Below are positions 14,799 to 22,945 of a DNA stretch of 39,256 bases, one piece after another. Each line of letters opens with the position of its first letter. The first letter of the stretch is position 1. The notes below the pieces were generated by a model. The model did no database searches and was not told the DNA's origin. It saw nothing but the letters and a program-made list of their open reading frames with translations. This DNA is from an uncultured Flavobacteriales bacterium (GTDB lineage: Bacteria; Bacteroidota; Bacteroidia; Palsa-965): positions 1 to 39,256 of the forward strand of contig CAIQQJ010000070.1 in the NCBI GenBank assembly GCA_903873905.1. Direction: 5' to 3'. The translations under genes and the position numbers were made by a program.

Positions 14799-15721
14799 TT
14801 TTCTTTCGCTAGAAATTTTAATCTGAAAACAAAAACACTTCCAATTAATGATGGCACAGCAACGTTAATTGTCCAGAGTGTAACTGCCGCTGTGAAAGCC
14901 AAATCAAATTCGGCTCCTCCATTTGAAAAAACAAAACCTGCAATTCCTCCACGAAGCAAAACTTCCGTGAACGAAAATGTCGGAATCATGGTCACTATAA
15001 AATAGGAAACGGAAATGCAAACAAGTGCCATTTTCCATTCAAGATTTGCACCTGTTAACATCAACACCAAAAGAAATTGAAAAACATAAATGGAATAACG
15101 TAGGATCGACAAAACTATAATCTGAAAAAACAATTTCCTTGGAAAAGTTCGCAGTGCTTCCATTTTAGTAGCCCAACGCAAAGGAATAATTCCAGGCACG
15201 AATGGTAAAATGAAAACAAGAATCGTTCCCGTCAACAAAAAAAACATTTCCGAATTGGACAACCCTGCCACCTCCGGATGAAGCATAAATCCTATTGCCC
15301 CTGCAACAACCGTCACCAACACCTGAGCGAAACTTGGAATAAAGGAAAGCAACAATAATTGCATCCGATCACCTTCTCTAACCATAAATATTTTTCCTGC
15401 AAATTCACCAATACGATTCGGAGTTGCAGTGCCAACGGTCACACCTGCAAGAACACCTTTAATGGATTCTTTCAAAGAAATGTTCACACTTCTACTTGCT
15501 GCAATTTTCCATTTCATCGATTCTATTAACCAGTTAATAGGCATCAACAAAACCACAGCAAAAAATAAAAATGGATGCTCCTCAAACGAAGAAAAAAATC
15601 TCGAAATTGAAAAATGAATATTGCCTTTCCCAAATAATCTCAACGCAATATAACCTGCCGCCAAAAAAACTATTGTTACCTTTAATGCAACGCCAAATTT
15701 ATTTTTGTGTTTCAAATTCAT
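14795..15721 (-). CDS. Lysylphosphatidylglycerol synthase TM region family / UPF0104 membrane protein
   Basis: This multi-spanning membrane protein (308 residues) has about seven or eight hydrophobic helices. The conserved block of the UPF0104/LPG_synthase_TM family is present: NWLIESMKWKIAASRSVNISLKESIKGVLAGVTVGTATPNRIGEFAGKIFMV. The soluble catalytic domain of MprF is absent, so it is not an aminoacyl-PG synthase. Such stand-alone membrane domains are thought to be lipid or glycolipid flippases; this role is inferred. The start at 15721 (MNLKHKNKFGVALKV) is chosen because farther-upstream starts would run into ruvC on the other strand. It overlaps the glycosyltransferase gene by four bases. 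Confidence 0.85.
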   Translation of the reverse strand: MNLKHKNKFGVALKVTIVFLAAGYIALRLFGKGNIHFSISRFFSSFEEHPFLFFAVVLLMPINWLIESMKWKIAASRSVNISLKESIKGVLAGVTVGTATPNRIGEFAGKIFMVREGDRMQLLLLSFIPSFAQVLVTVVAGAIGFMLHPEVAGLSNSEMFFLLTGTILVFILPFVPGIIPLRWATKMEALRTFPRKLFFQIIVLSILRYSIYVFQFLLVLMLTGANLEWKMALVCISVSYFIVTMIPTFSFTEVLLRGGIAGFVFSNGGAEFDLAFTAAVTLWTINVAVPSLIGSVFVFRLKFLAKEK

Positions 15722-15749
15722 ATTGTATTGGTAAATGTAATAAAACGCC

Positions 15750-16337
15750 GTGCAGCTTTCTCCTCCTGACCCTCGCAAAAACAAAGACAAAATCATTCTC
15801 GGAATTGACCCGGGCACAAACATCATGGGCTTTGGAATCATTAGCATCACCAAACAAAAAATGAAGTTGATTGATTTGGGTGTGGTACGTCTCGAAAAAA
15901 TAAAAGATCCTGCGCTGAAACTGAAAATGATTTTCGAAAAAACATTGGAATTGGTCGATCAACATTTGCCCGATGAATTCGCAATTGAAGCGCCCTTCTT
16001 CGGAAAAAACGTTCAGTCCATGCTCAAACTCGGTCGCGCGCAAGGTGTGGCTATTGCCTCCGCACTCAATCGCAGCGTTCCCATTTTCGAATACAGTCCG
16101 AAGAAAATAAAAATGTCTATCACAGGAAACGGAAATTCCTCGAAAGAACAAGTGGCCGCCATGTTGCAACAATTATTGGAAATAAAAAATCTCCCAAAAT
16201 ATCTCGACGCCACTGATGCTTTAGCTGTTGCTGTGTGTCATCATTTCCAAAATAACGGACCAACTGGTGCAACAAAAAAATACGGAAGTTGGAACACTTT
16301 CCTCTCCGAAAATCCCGATCGTTTAAAAAAGAAATAG
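15750..16337 (+). CDS. ruvC: Crossover junction endodeoxyribonuclease RuvC
   Basis: RuvC resolves Holliday junctions together with RuvAB during recombination. The 195-residue protein carries all four catalytic acids: D20 (LGIDPGT), E80 (AIEAPFF), D153 and D156 (LDATDALAVAVCHH), with spacings almost identical to E. coli D7, E66, D138 and D141. The start is GTG at 15750; an in-frame stop lies at 15741-15743 and no ATG is available before the GIDPGT strand, giving an N-terminal extension of about 13 residues. The start is only 28 bases from the divergent flippase-like gene. The C-terminal extension after HHFQNN is Lys-rich and atypical in length. Confidence 0.96.
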   Translation: MQLSPPDPRKNKDKIILGIDPGTNIMGFGIISITKQKMKLIDLGVVRLEKIKDPALKLKMIFEKTLELVDQHLPDEFAIEAPFFGKNVQSMLKLGRAQGVAIASALNRSVPIFEYSPKKIKMSITGNGNSSKEQVAAMLQQLLEIKNLPKYLDATDALAVAVCHHFQNNGPTGATKKYGSWNTFLSENPDRLKKK

Positions 16338-16349
16338 TCAACCAATAAT

Positions 16350-16440
16350 AGCTGCGAAATCCCCTGAATCTGCGAGTAATCTTTTTTTCCAAGCACCGAC
16401 ATTTTTTCATTGGTAATCGGTAATCCCGTAATTGGTAATC
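16350..16440. repeat. TCTGCG-type and GGTAATC short-period repeats
   Basis: Two repeat classes follow the ruvC stop. The first is GCTGCGAAATC...GAATCTGCGAG (16350-16378), akin to the TCCGCG repeats. The second is ATTGGTAATC GGTAATC CCGTA ATTGGTAATC (16409-16440). The palindromic element copy C begins four bases later. Confidence 0.65.
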
Positions 16441-16444
16441 ATTC

Positions 16445-16554
16445 GCGCGTGCCCTTCCTGCGTCAGGTCGGGCTATTCGCTACAAGTCCTCGCCAAGTTT
16501 ATTGCCAGAAAAATATTTGTTCCGCTGTGGGCTTTACGCTACTATCCCTCACGC
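16445..16554 (+). repeat. Palindromic dispersed element, copy C (divergent)
   Basis: The ends GCGCGTGCCC and ATCCCTCACGC and the core CAGGTCGGGCTATTCG...ACAAGTCCT are conserved. Site 1 has TTCCTGCGTCAGG instead of a full palindrome. Site 2 is replaced by A+T-rich sequence. It has drifted more than the other copies. It is followed by AAAACCACGAATTTC. Confidence 0.75.
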
Positions 16555-16598
16555 ATTTCAAAACCACGAATTTCATTGATAAAAACAACCAAAACTGA

Positions 16599-17003
16599 TT
16601 ACTGCAAACTCAAATAAGCACTTGCAATTTTCTTCGCCACAAATTCCAACTGCTCCTTCGAAGGTTGCATTTTTGATTTGGAAAAATTAATATCACCCAC
16701 ATGATTAATCGGAACAAGATGGATATGCGCATGTGGCACTTCAAGTCCAATTACTGCTACACCAATTCTTTTACACGTAATTACCTGCCGAATTGCATTC
16801 GCCACTTTTTTCGAAAAAAGCTGCAACTCAGAAAAAGAAGCATCATCCAAATCGAAAATATAGTCCACTTCTTTTTTTGGAACAACAAGCACATGACCCT
16901 CTACCAATGGCGAAACATCTAAAAATGCCAAACAGTTTTCTGTTTCAGCAACTTTGTACGAAGGAATTTCTCCAGAAACTATTTTAGAAAAAATGCTTGC
17001 CAT
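16599..17003 (-). CDS. HIT family nucleotide-binding hydrolase
   Basis: This histidine-triad protein (134 residues) belongs to the HINT/Fhit superfamily, which hydrolyses nucleotide phosphoramidates or dinucleotides such as AMP-lysine or Ap4A. The signatures are CLAFLDVSPLVEGHVLVVPKKEVDYIFDL in the middle and the triad VPHAHIHLVPIN near the C-terminus. N-terminal SIFSKIVSGEIPSYKVAE is typical of the HinT branch. The gene overlaps the greA stop by one base (TAATG) and so is cotranslated with greA, a common arrangement in Bacteroidota. The physiological substrate is unknown. Confidence 0.95.
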   Translation of the reverse strand: MASIFSKIVSGEIPSYKVAETENCLAFLDVSPLVEGHVLVVPKKEVDYIFDLDDASFSELQLFSKKVANAIRQVITCKRIGVAVIGLEVPHAHIHLVPINHVGDINFSKSKMQPSKEQLEFVAKKIASAYLSLQ

Positions 17004-17476
17004 TAACGTGAAATTTCAATCACTTCAAATTTCATTGCTCCTGATGGAACAATTACATCCGCCACATCTCCCACTTTTTTTCCTAACAAACCTTTTGAAA
17101 TTGGAGAATTTACAGAAAGACGGCCCGTTTTGAGATCTGCTTCCGTTTCAGGAACAAGTGTGTAAGTCATCTTCTGCCCTGTCTTCACATTCTTGATTGT
17201 GACTTTACAAAGGATCAGAACTTTATCAATATCAAGATTTGTTTCATCCACAATACGGGCATTATTCACCAGCTCCTGCATTTTGGAAATTTTCGCTTCC
17301 AATAACCCTTGCGCTTCTTTTGCTGCATCATATTCAGCATTTTCAGAAAGGTCTCCCTTATCACGTGCCTCCGCTATTTGTTTGGAAATACTTGTCCTTT
17401 CCTTTGTTTTTAGGAAATGCAATTCTTCTTGGAGCTTTTTGAGGCCTTCCTCTGTGAAATAAGTATACTGCGACAT
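17003..17476 (-). CDS. greA: Transcription elongation factor GreA
   Basis: GreA inserts its coiled-coil into the RNA polymerase secondary channel and stimulates cleavage of backtracked RNA. The 157-residue length matches the family. The N-terminal coiled-coil (about 1-75) has the acidic tip ARDKGDLSENAEYDAAKEAQ. The C-terminal FKBP-like domain (about 80-157) has VLILCKVTIKNVKTGQKMTYTLV, VNSPISKGLLGKKVGDVADV and the terminal KFEVIEIS. It is first in an operon with the HIT gene. The start MSQYTYFTEEGLKKLQEEL agrees with homologues. Confidence 0.97.
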   Translation of the reverse strand: MSQYTYFTEEGLKKLQEELHFLKTKERTSISKQIAEARDKGDLSENAEYDAAKEAQGLLEAKISKMQELVNNARIVDETNLDIDKVLILCKVTIKNVKTGQKMTYTLVPETEADLKTGRLSVNSPISKGLLGKKVGDVADVIVPSGAMKFEVIEISR

Positions 17477-17516
17477 GGCGCTGGTACTATTAGTTTGGAA
17501 TGTTCAGTGAAAATAG

Positions 17517-17560
17517 AAGGAGAATCCCGTATCAGCATTGCTGAAACGGGACTCTCCTTT
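17517..17560 (-). terminator. Terminator hairpin after the PorV-like gene
   Basis: AGGAGA, TCCCGT, TCAGC pairs (with single-base bulges) with GCTGA, ACGGGA, TCTCCT around a three-base loop. On the minus strand it is followed by CTTCTATTTT, a modest T-tract. It ends the PorV-like transcription unit before greA. Confidence 0.75.
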
Positions 17561-17595
17561 AAACAAAGGTAATAAAATCAGCCTTTCGGCAATAA

Positions 17596-18669
17596 TTAGA
17601 GATTAATTCGAGCTCCGAAACTATGAACTCCATTGAAAGGGTTCGTTGCTCTGTAAGAATAATCAACTGCAAATGTAGAACCACGCTTTCCAAATGGAAG
17701 TTCAATTGAAGCTCCAAAAGTTGGCCCTGTAAAAGCAGATGTTGTTTCAGTTTTAGAATTGATTCCTTGCTCGTAAACATAACCGCCACGAATCATGAAC
17801 ATCGATTTCCATGCATACTCAACACCAACACGAAACTCGTCTTTTGAGAATGAATTAGATGTGAATGTTCCGGCAGTTGTAATACGGTGATTCTTCATTG
17901 AAGTGCTGTCTTTTGAAAAATAGAAATCATAAGAGCCGCCAATGTTAATTAAAGTTGGAAGATCAAAATCAGCAGAACGTTGCTCGAGCGTCATTGCATA
18001 AACTCCAGAAGGTGCAACCCCTTTGAAAGAAAGCCCATCACCTGAAAAACGCATGCGAGGTCCCACATTACGAAGTGAAATACCAAACTTAACCTGGTCA
18101 TATTTTCCAGTTACATATTGGATTCCAGCATCAAGTGCTACGCCACGTGCAGCAACGTCAGCGATCGATTCAGAAATTGCTTTTACAACAAGCCCTCCAT
18201 AAATGCTTTGAGAAAAACCTTTGGCAAATGAAAGTCCAATGTTGGTATAAGTTGGATGGAAAGTTCCTATTCCTCCTTCAGGAAGATCGGTTGTGGTAAT
18301 ATCAATATCACCGAAATCCATTGACATAATACCTAGACCAATTGCGCCGGTTTCACCAACTCTTTGAGTAAAACCGAAAGAGTTAACGCCAATTCCTGTT
18401 CCTCCAAGCCAATTGGTATGGCAAAACATTAATTCAGTATGCTTGGTGAAAGCTAAACCGCCAACGTTCAAATACATGGCTTCAAGGCCATGAGTTCCTG
18501 CAGAATTAGCACCACCCCATCCAGAACTACGCGCAAACGGATTAATAAGAAGTTCCGTTGCACCAGCTTGTCCAGCTCGGTCTTTATTGCCTGCATTAGT
18601 GTTTGAAACACTTCCGAAAATTAATCCGGCTGTGAGAATCGGGACGAGAATTTTATTTTTTGCTTTCAT
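17596..18669 (-). CDS. PorV/PorQ family outer-membrane protein
   Basis: This 357-residue barrel has a signal peptide (MKAKNKILVPILTAGLIFGSVSNTNA) followed by a PorV/PorQ (UPF0164-like) sequence: GQAGATELLINPFARSSGWGGANSAGTHGLEAMYLNVGGLAFTKHTELMF at the N-terminus, then alternating strands and a C-terminus HSFGARINL. PorV and relatives are FadL-like barrels that take T9SS cargo from the SprA translocon or carry shuttles. It closes a three-gene minus-strand unit after a TonB receptor and a giant secreted protein, implying it serves that cargo. An upstream ATG adds 11 polar residues; the start at 18669 is preferred because it places the signal peptide at the N-terminus behind AGAAAGAAAAAATT. Confidence 0.88.
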   Translation of the reverse strand: MKAKNKILVPILTAGLIFGSVSNTNAGNKDRAGQAGATELLINPFARSSGWGGANSAGTHGLEAMYLNVGGLAFTKHTELMFCHTNWLGGTGIGVNSFGFTQRVGETGAIGLGIMSMDFGDIDITTTDLPEGGIGTFHPTYTNIGLSFAKGFSQSIYGGLVVKAISESIADVAARGVALDAGIQYVTGKYDQVKFGISLRNVGPRMRFSGDGLSFKGVAPSGVYAMTLEQRSADFDLPTLINIGGSYDFYFSKDSTSMKNHRITTAGTFTSNSFSKDEFRVGVEYAWKSMFMIRGGYVYEQGINSKTETTSAFTGPTFGASIELPFGKRGSTFAVDYSYRATNPFNGVHSFGARINL

Positions 18670-18717
18670 AATTTTTTCTTTCTGATGATTTGAAATTTTC
18701 ATGCAATGACAAATTGC

Positions 18718-21700
18718 TTAATAAGCATCAAGGTCAACAGGTCTAAGTACTCCAAAGAATTTGAGGATTTTTTCACCAACATTCGGAACTTCTACGTGAA
18801 CAATATAAAGTCCTGATGCAATTGGAATTCCTGCCTGATTTTTCAAATCCCAATCTAGTGAAGTAACTGGAGAATCCTTCGTCAGTTTTCTAATCAACGT
18901 TCCACTTACTGTATAAATTCGGATGGTACACTTCTCTGGAAGGTTGGTGAATTTGACTCGGTTATCAAGTTGGTTCTTCTCATATGCTGAATAGGCATAA
19001 TAAGGGTTTGGAACAACGTTGATCAAATCAAGTGCACTTACTGCTGAATTATTATCATTCAAACCAACTTTCAAATCATTTGTATTGAAGGCGTAGAATG
19101 GATTATTTCTGTTTTGCGGAACAAATGCAGTATCAGATGGAATCCATGGTAATGGAACCGCTGAAGTAGGAAGTATTCCAGTAAGTGCGCGTTTATAAGG
19201 ACGTGCAACACGAAGTCTAACTTTTACATCTGTAGGCAATGGATTTCCAGAATAATTGAAACTCCAATCTGCAAAATTCTGTGAAAGCTCTGGGATACTA
19301 ACCCACATTGCATCGCGCCACATTTCTGTACGCTCAACCTGAGCATTTGCTGCAGTATAACCTGCTGCTGGTGTTAAGAGTTTCATGATCATTTTTCCTG
19401 CATCATAAGCTGGAACATCTCTTAATTCACCATTCAAATATGGAATAGAATAGGCTGGATTACTAGGATAGCGAGCATTTCCATTGTGTCCGAAAACATA
19501 GATGAAATGTTGACCTCCAAATAATGGATCATAGAAGAAAGAACGCTCATTTGCTGTTGGATTCCAAAGCATATCACGCCCTCTTTCAGCAACTAGAGCC
19601 GAATTTTCTCCAAATGCCATATTTAAACGCTCTCCAGTTTCCACGTTAACAGCATAACCAGGGAACCAACTCATTCCAGTAGCATAATCATTGTTATCTG
19701 TAGATGGGAAATTGGCAACTCCGTATTTGTCAACAGAAGGCGAACTTCGTAGCATCATACAAGCAGCTCCACCAAAATTCAATGAAGAATTTGAACCTAT
19801 TTCAATTACAGGAACGCGAGACCATTTCGAACGATCATTAGTCAAAATGACATCTACACTAGCAATGTTTTCAATTTTATTTTGAAGCATTGTCACATTA
19901 GCCCAATAAGCCGGACCTGTTTGGGAACAAACTGTTGTAGATGCTGGATTAAGATTGTCCGAACAAAGACGATAAGGTCCCCATGTTCCACCTACAAGTT
20001 TTTCGTAATCACCATCTGCATCAATTGCAGTCACACTGCTATAACGATCGTCCCAAGCATAATTACATGGATCTCCTGGACTTAAAGATGCTTTGAAAAT
20101 GCCCGCACGAATCCAATTGCTTTCAGAATGGCTATCATCATCAACAACACCCGTCATCCAATTTTTTGTTGGATCAGCAAAGGTGATTGACGATTCCAAA
20201 GCGCCATTTTTGTCAGGATTAAGATTCAAACCAGGTGCTTGAACTGTTGCAATAGTTACAGAAAGACCTAGTTCAGGAATAATCTGCTCATTGGCATATA
20301 CGCTATAAATAGTAAGCGTTGTATCAGAGTTCCATGAACGCACAGTAGGTGAAAGCTCTTTTAGTGTCCATTTACATGTTCCTGCTAAAAGCGCTGCATT
20401 CGTTTTATTACTGTCAATTTCTATTGTGAAATTTCCTTCAGGAACATTAAGTGGGTCAATTACCTTGATATTCACTGGACCTCTTCCATTTTGATATTCA
20501 ATATTGTCAACACGTGCTGTTCCATTCCAGTCTGCAATATTACTTGCATTCCCTGAATTTGTAAATACAACAGGAGGCGCATAAGCAATTGCATTTTCTG
20601 AAGCTTCGGTCAAATCAATAATATTATTTCCATTTCCAGATCCTTCAATACGTGTAAGTTTTGGACCATTACCATATGCCGATTGCAAAAGCGTTCCACC
20701 TGCTTCAGGAGAAGGAATGTGAGGAATGCCAGTATATGGCTTCACATTACGACGACCTGCTAGGTAAGGCTTCTTCTGCCCAATGTTAGATGGAACAAGT
20801 GGCCTCAAAGTATCAAAAGAAACATCAGCATAAGTGAGGTAATTATTATATGCATAAGATAATGCAAGGAAATAATAAGTTTTATGGTTAATCAAACGAC
20901 GATCTCCAGTTGCAAATGCATCATCCGTTACGTTAAAGGAATGTGTTACTCCAGCATCTCCAGCTTCAATGGTCATGTCCTTAGGAACATCTGCATTCAA
21001 AGCCTGATCAAAATCGCGATTAACAAGATTTGAAACACCATTTCTCAAATCGCATTGACCAATAAGGCGAGCCTTATCCAAATTATAAAGATCCGCAGTA
21101 GTAACAGTTGCATCTTTTAATTGGAAAATCTGATAACCTTCATAATTATATGAAGTGTCAATGTTCGCCAAAGCTGGGGAAAGTGTGGCATAAACAATGG
21201 AAGGATCTCCTGCCGCGTAACGCTCAAGATAATTATTTGAGTTTGGTTTGTTTGTTAAATAAAGTACCAACTCTTTATCAAGTTCTTGAATTGTAATGTC
21301 TGGTGCATCAGGTCCATCAAGTGTGCGGAAACAATTATCAAACAAATGTTGTGCTTTATCATCTGTTGTACGCATAAGTGCTACAGATGCACTAGGTCCA
21401 CCATTTGCGGCACGCGCCCAAACTGCACCAACAGTAATGTAATTTACAGCACCAGGCTGCAAAGTAAATGGACCAGCTGATTGCATCATACGACGGTCAA
21501 ATGGAGTATTATGAACAGTCTCCTCACTCCAAGGTGCTTGAGCAATTCCACCGGTTCCAAAACCTGTTGGATCAGAATCACCAGGGAACATAAAGTCGCA
21601 TTTTACAGTTCCACCGTAAGCATTTCCATCATAAGTAAATGGAGAGCCATCTTTCCAGAAACCTGAAAGGTAATTGTAGTAATGCGAAGCATTCTCTGGA

Positions 21701-22884
21701 TTACCAATGATACTGAAGTCATTATTATAATAAACGAATTTCGACATAATGATTTCTTCACCAACTTCATCAGTGGTACCATCACGGTCATTATCAATTC
21801 CATCGCCTGGATCAGCAAGAGGTCCTTCGAAGAAATCCATACCTATTGCAGGAGGATTTGCGCCATATGTTCCAATGGTAGGAAGCGCACTTGCTCCATC
21901 ATTTGCATCACCATTATAGGTGTATCCAAGTCCGCGCTTTACATCACATCCAACATAGTCATCATCATAAGCACCTAGATCGGAATCTGTCCATTGTCCG
22001 AAATAAGTATTATTCATGGAAACAGTAGACCGATTGATAATTTTGTATTGATAGAAAGTCATGTTATTGATTTCGTCGTTAGTTGAGAACGCGAAAGCTT
22101 GTGCATGAATTTCAAGTCCGATGGCTGCTGCACCGGTTTCAGAGTGAATATTTCCTTTGTCGTTGAAAACCCACCACAGACATTGATCCCCGAACAATTG
22201 GAATTTTGAACATCCCAAACTTCCGTTCAAATCATAGGCAGGATAATCTCCCGCAGACCAACTGTAATATCCATCACCGTCAACATCCACGAACGGAGCC
22301 AGATAATGACCTTGCCCAAGAGTTGGATCACCATTTCCAGGCCAATTCTGAATTACAAGCGGAACTGAATAACCAGAAGGTGCAAGATTTTGAGTGTAGA
22401 GTGAAAAATCTTCTACATCTTTTCTTGTGATTTTCCAATGCTTATCAAAAGCTGTACATGTTGCTCCATCAATGGATACAGTTGAAGTATCTAAAGGACC
22501 AGGCCAGAAGTCATTACCTGTTTGACGATATGTCATTGCGGCAACTTTCAATTGTCCACCCGCATCAAGACCGCCAACCCAAAGGGCTCCAGCAAAAATG
22601 GAGTGAGCTCCACCTCCTTTAGGAACTTCATATTTAGCTGAAGTCAAATTCCACCACATATCACCACCAGACAAGATAGTAGTACGAACATTATTAATAT
22701 CCAAATCAGTTTTGGCTGAAGCCGGCGTGCAGGAAGAAGCCAACTGATCTTGCGTGTTGCCACGGTTATTGGCAGGGTTAGTCTGACGATGACCGGTTGC
22801 TCCGTTTTCCCGAGCGTTTGCAGAAATAGCAAAGAATAGGATTGCTGCAAGGGGCAGAGCGATAATTTGACGCTTGATTTTCAT
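18718..22884 (-). CDS. Giant secreted cell-surface protein with FlgD/T9SS-like C-terminal domain
   Basis: This 1388-residue exported protein begins with a signal peptide (cleavage near ISANA, about residue 24). Calcium-type aspartate loops are visible: DVDGDGYYSWSAGDYP (about 197-215), a thrombospondin type 3-like DGIDNDRDGTTDE (about 355-373) and AIDADGDYEK. The C-terminal 100 residues (LINVVPNPYYAYSAYE, VKFTNLPEKCTIRIYTVSGTLIRKL, GIPIASGLYIVHVEV) form a FlgD-Ig-like domain close to T9SS sorting domains. It is probably a surface structural or scaffold protein, possibly a partner of the TonB receptor. It starts 61 bases after the receptor stop, and the PorV-like gene follows 48 bases after its own stop. 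Its precise role is unknown. Confidence 0.88.
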   Translation of the reverse strand: MKIKRQIIALPLAAILFFAISANARENGATGHRQTNPANNRGNTQDQLASSCTPASAKTDLDINNVRTTILSGGDMWWNLTSAKYEVPKGGGAHSIFAGALWVGGLDAGGQLKVAAMTYRQTGNDFWPGPLDTSTVSIDGATCTAFDKHWKITRKDVEDFSLYTQNLAPSGYSVPLVIQNWPGNGDPTLGQGHYLAPFVDVDGDGYYSWSAGDYPAYDLNGSLGCSKFQLFGDQCLWWVFNDKGNIHSETGAAAIGLEIHAQAFAFSTNDEINNMTFYQYKIINRSTVSMNNTYFGQWTDSDLGAYDDDYVGCDVKRGLGYTYNGDANDGASALPTIGTYGANPPAIGMDFFEGPLADPGDGIDNDRDGTTDEVGEEIIMSKFVYYNNDFSIIGNPENASHYYNYLSGFWKDGSPFTYDGNAYGGTVKCDFMFPGDSDPTGFGTGGIAQAPWSEETVHNTPFDRRMMQSAGPFTLQPGAVNYITVGAVWARAANGGPSASVALMRTTDDKAQHLFDNCFRTLDGPDAPDITIQELDKELVLYLTNKPNSNNYLERYAAGDPSIVYATLSPALANIDTSYNYEGYQIFQLKDATVTTADLYNLDKARLIGQCDLRNGVSNLVNRDFDQALNADVPKDMTIEAGDAGVTHSFNVTDDAFATGDRRLINHKTYYFLALSYAYNNYLTYADVSFDTLRPLVPSNIGQKKPYLAGRRNVKPYTGIPHIPSPEAGGTLLQSAYGNGPKLTRIEGSGNGNNIIDLTEASENAIAYAPPVVFTNSGNASNIADWNGTARVDNIEYQNGRGPVNIKVIDPLNVPEGNFTIEIDSNKTNAALLAGTCKWTLKELSPTVRSWNSDTTLTIYSVYANEQIIPELGLSVTIATVQAPGLNLNPDKNGALESSITFADPTKNWMTGVVDDDSHSESNWIRAGIFKASLSPGDPCNYAWDDRYSSVTAIDADGDYEKLVGGTWGPYRLCSDNLNPASTTVCSQTGPAYWANVTMLQNKIENIASVDVILTNDRSKWSRVPVIEIGSNSSLNFGGAACMMLRSSPSVDKYGVANFPSTDNNDYATGMSWFPGYAVNVETGERLNMAFGENSALVAERGRDMLWNPTANERSFFYDPLFGGQHFIYVFGHNGNARYPSNPAYSIPYLNGELRDVPAYDAGKMIMKLLTPAAGYTAANAQVERTEMWRDAMWVSIPELSQNFADWSFNYSGNPLPTDVKVRLRVARPYKRALTGILPTSAVPLPWIPSDTAFVPQNRNNPFYAFNTNDLKVGLNDNNSAVSALDLINVVPNPYYAYSAYEKNQLDNRVKFTNLPEKCTIRIYTVSGTLIRKLTKDSPVTSLDWDLKNQAGIPIASGLYIVHVEVPNVGEKILKFFGVLRPVDLDAY

Positions 22885-22945
22885 TTTAATTCTTTTTGTT
22901 TTACAATTTTTCTTTTCTGTATTGGAAAAAAATCATGCCGTCTGA

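Noticed and set aside
15722-15853. Extended N-terminus of the flippase-like gene
   Set aside because: It would overlap ruvC by about 100 bases on the other strand and lacks family similarity; MNLKHKNKF at 15721 is the better start.
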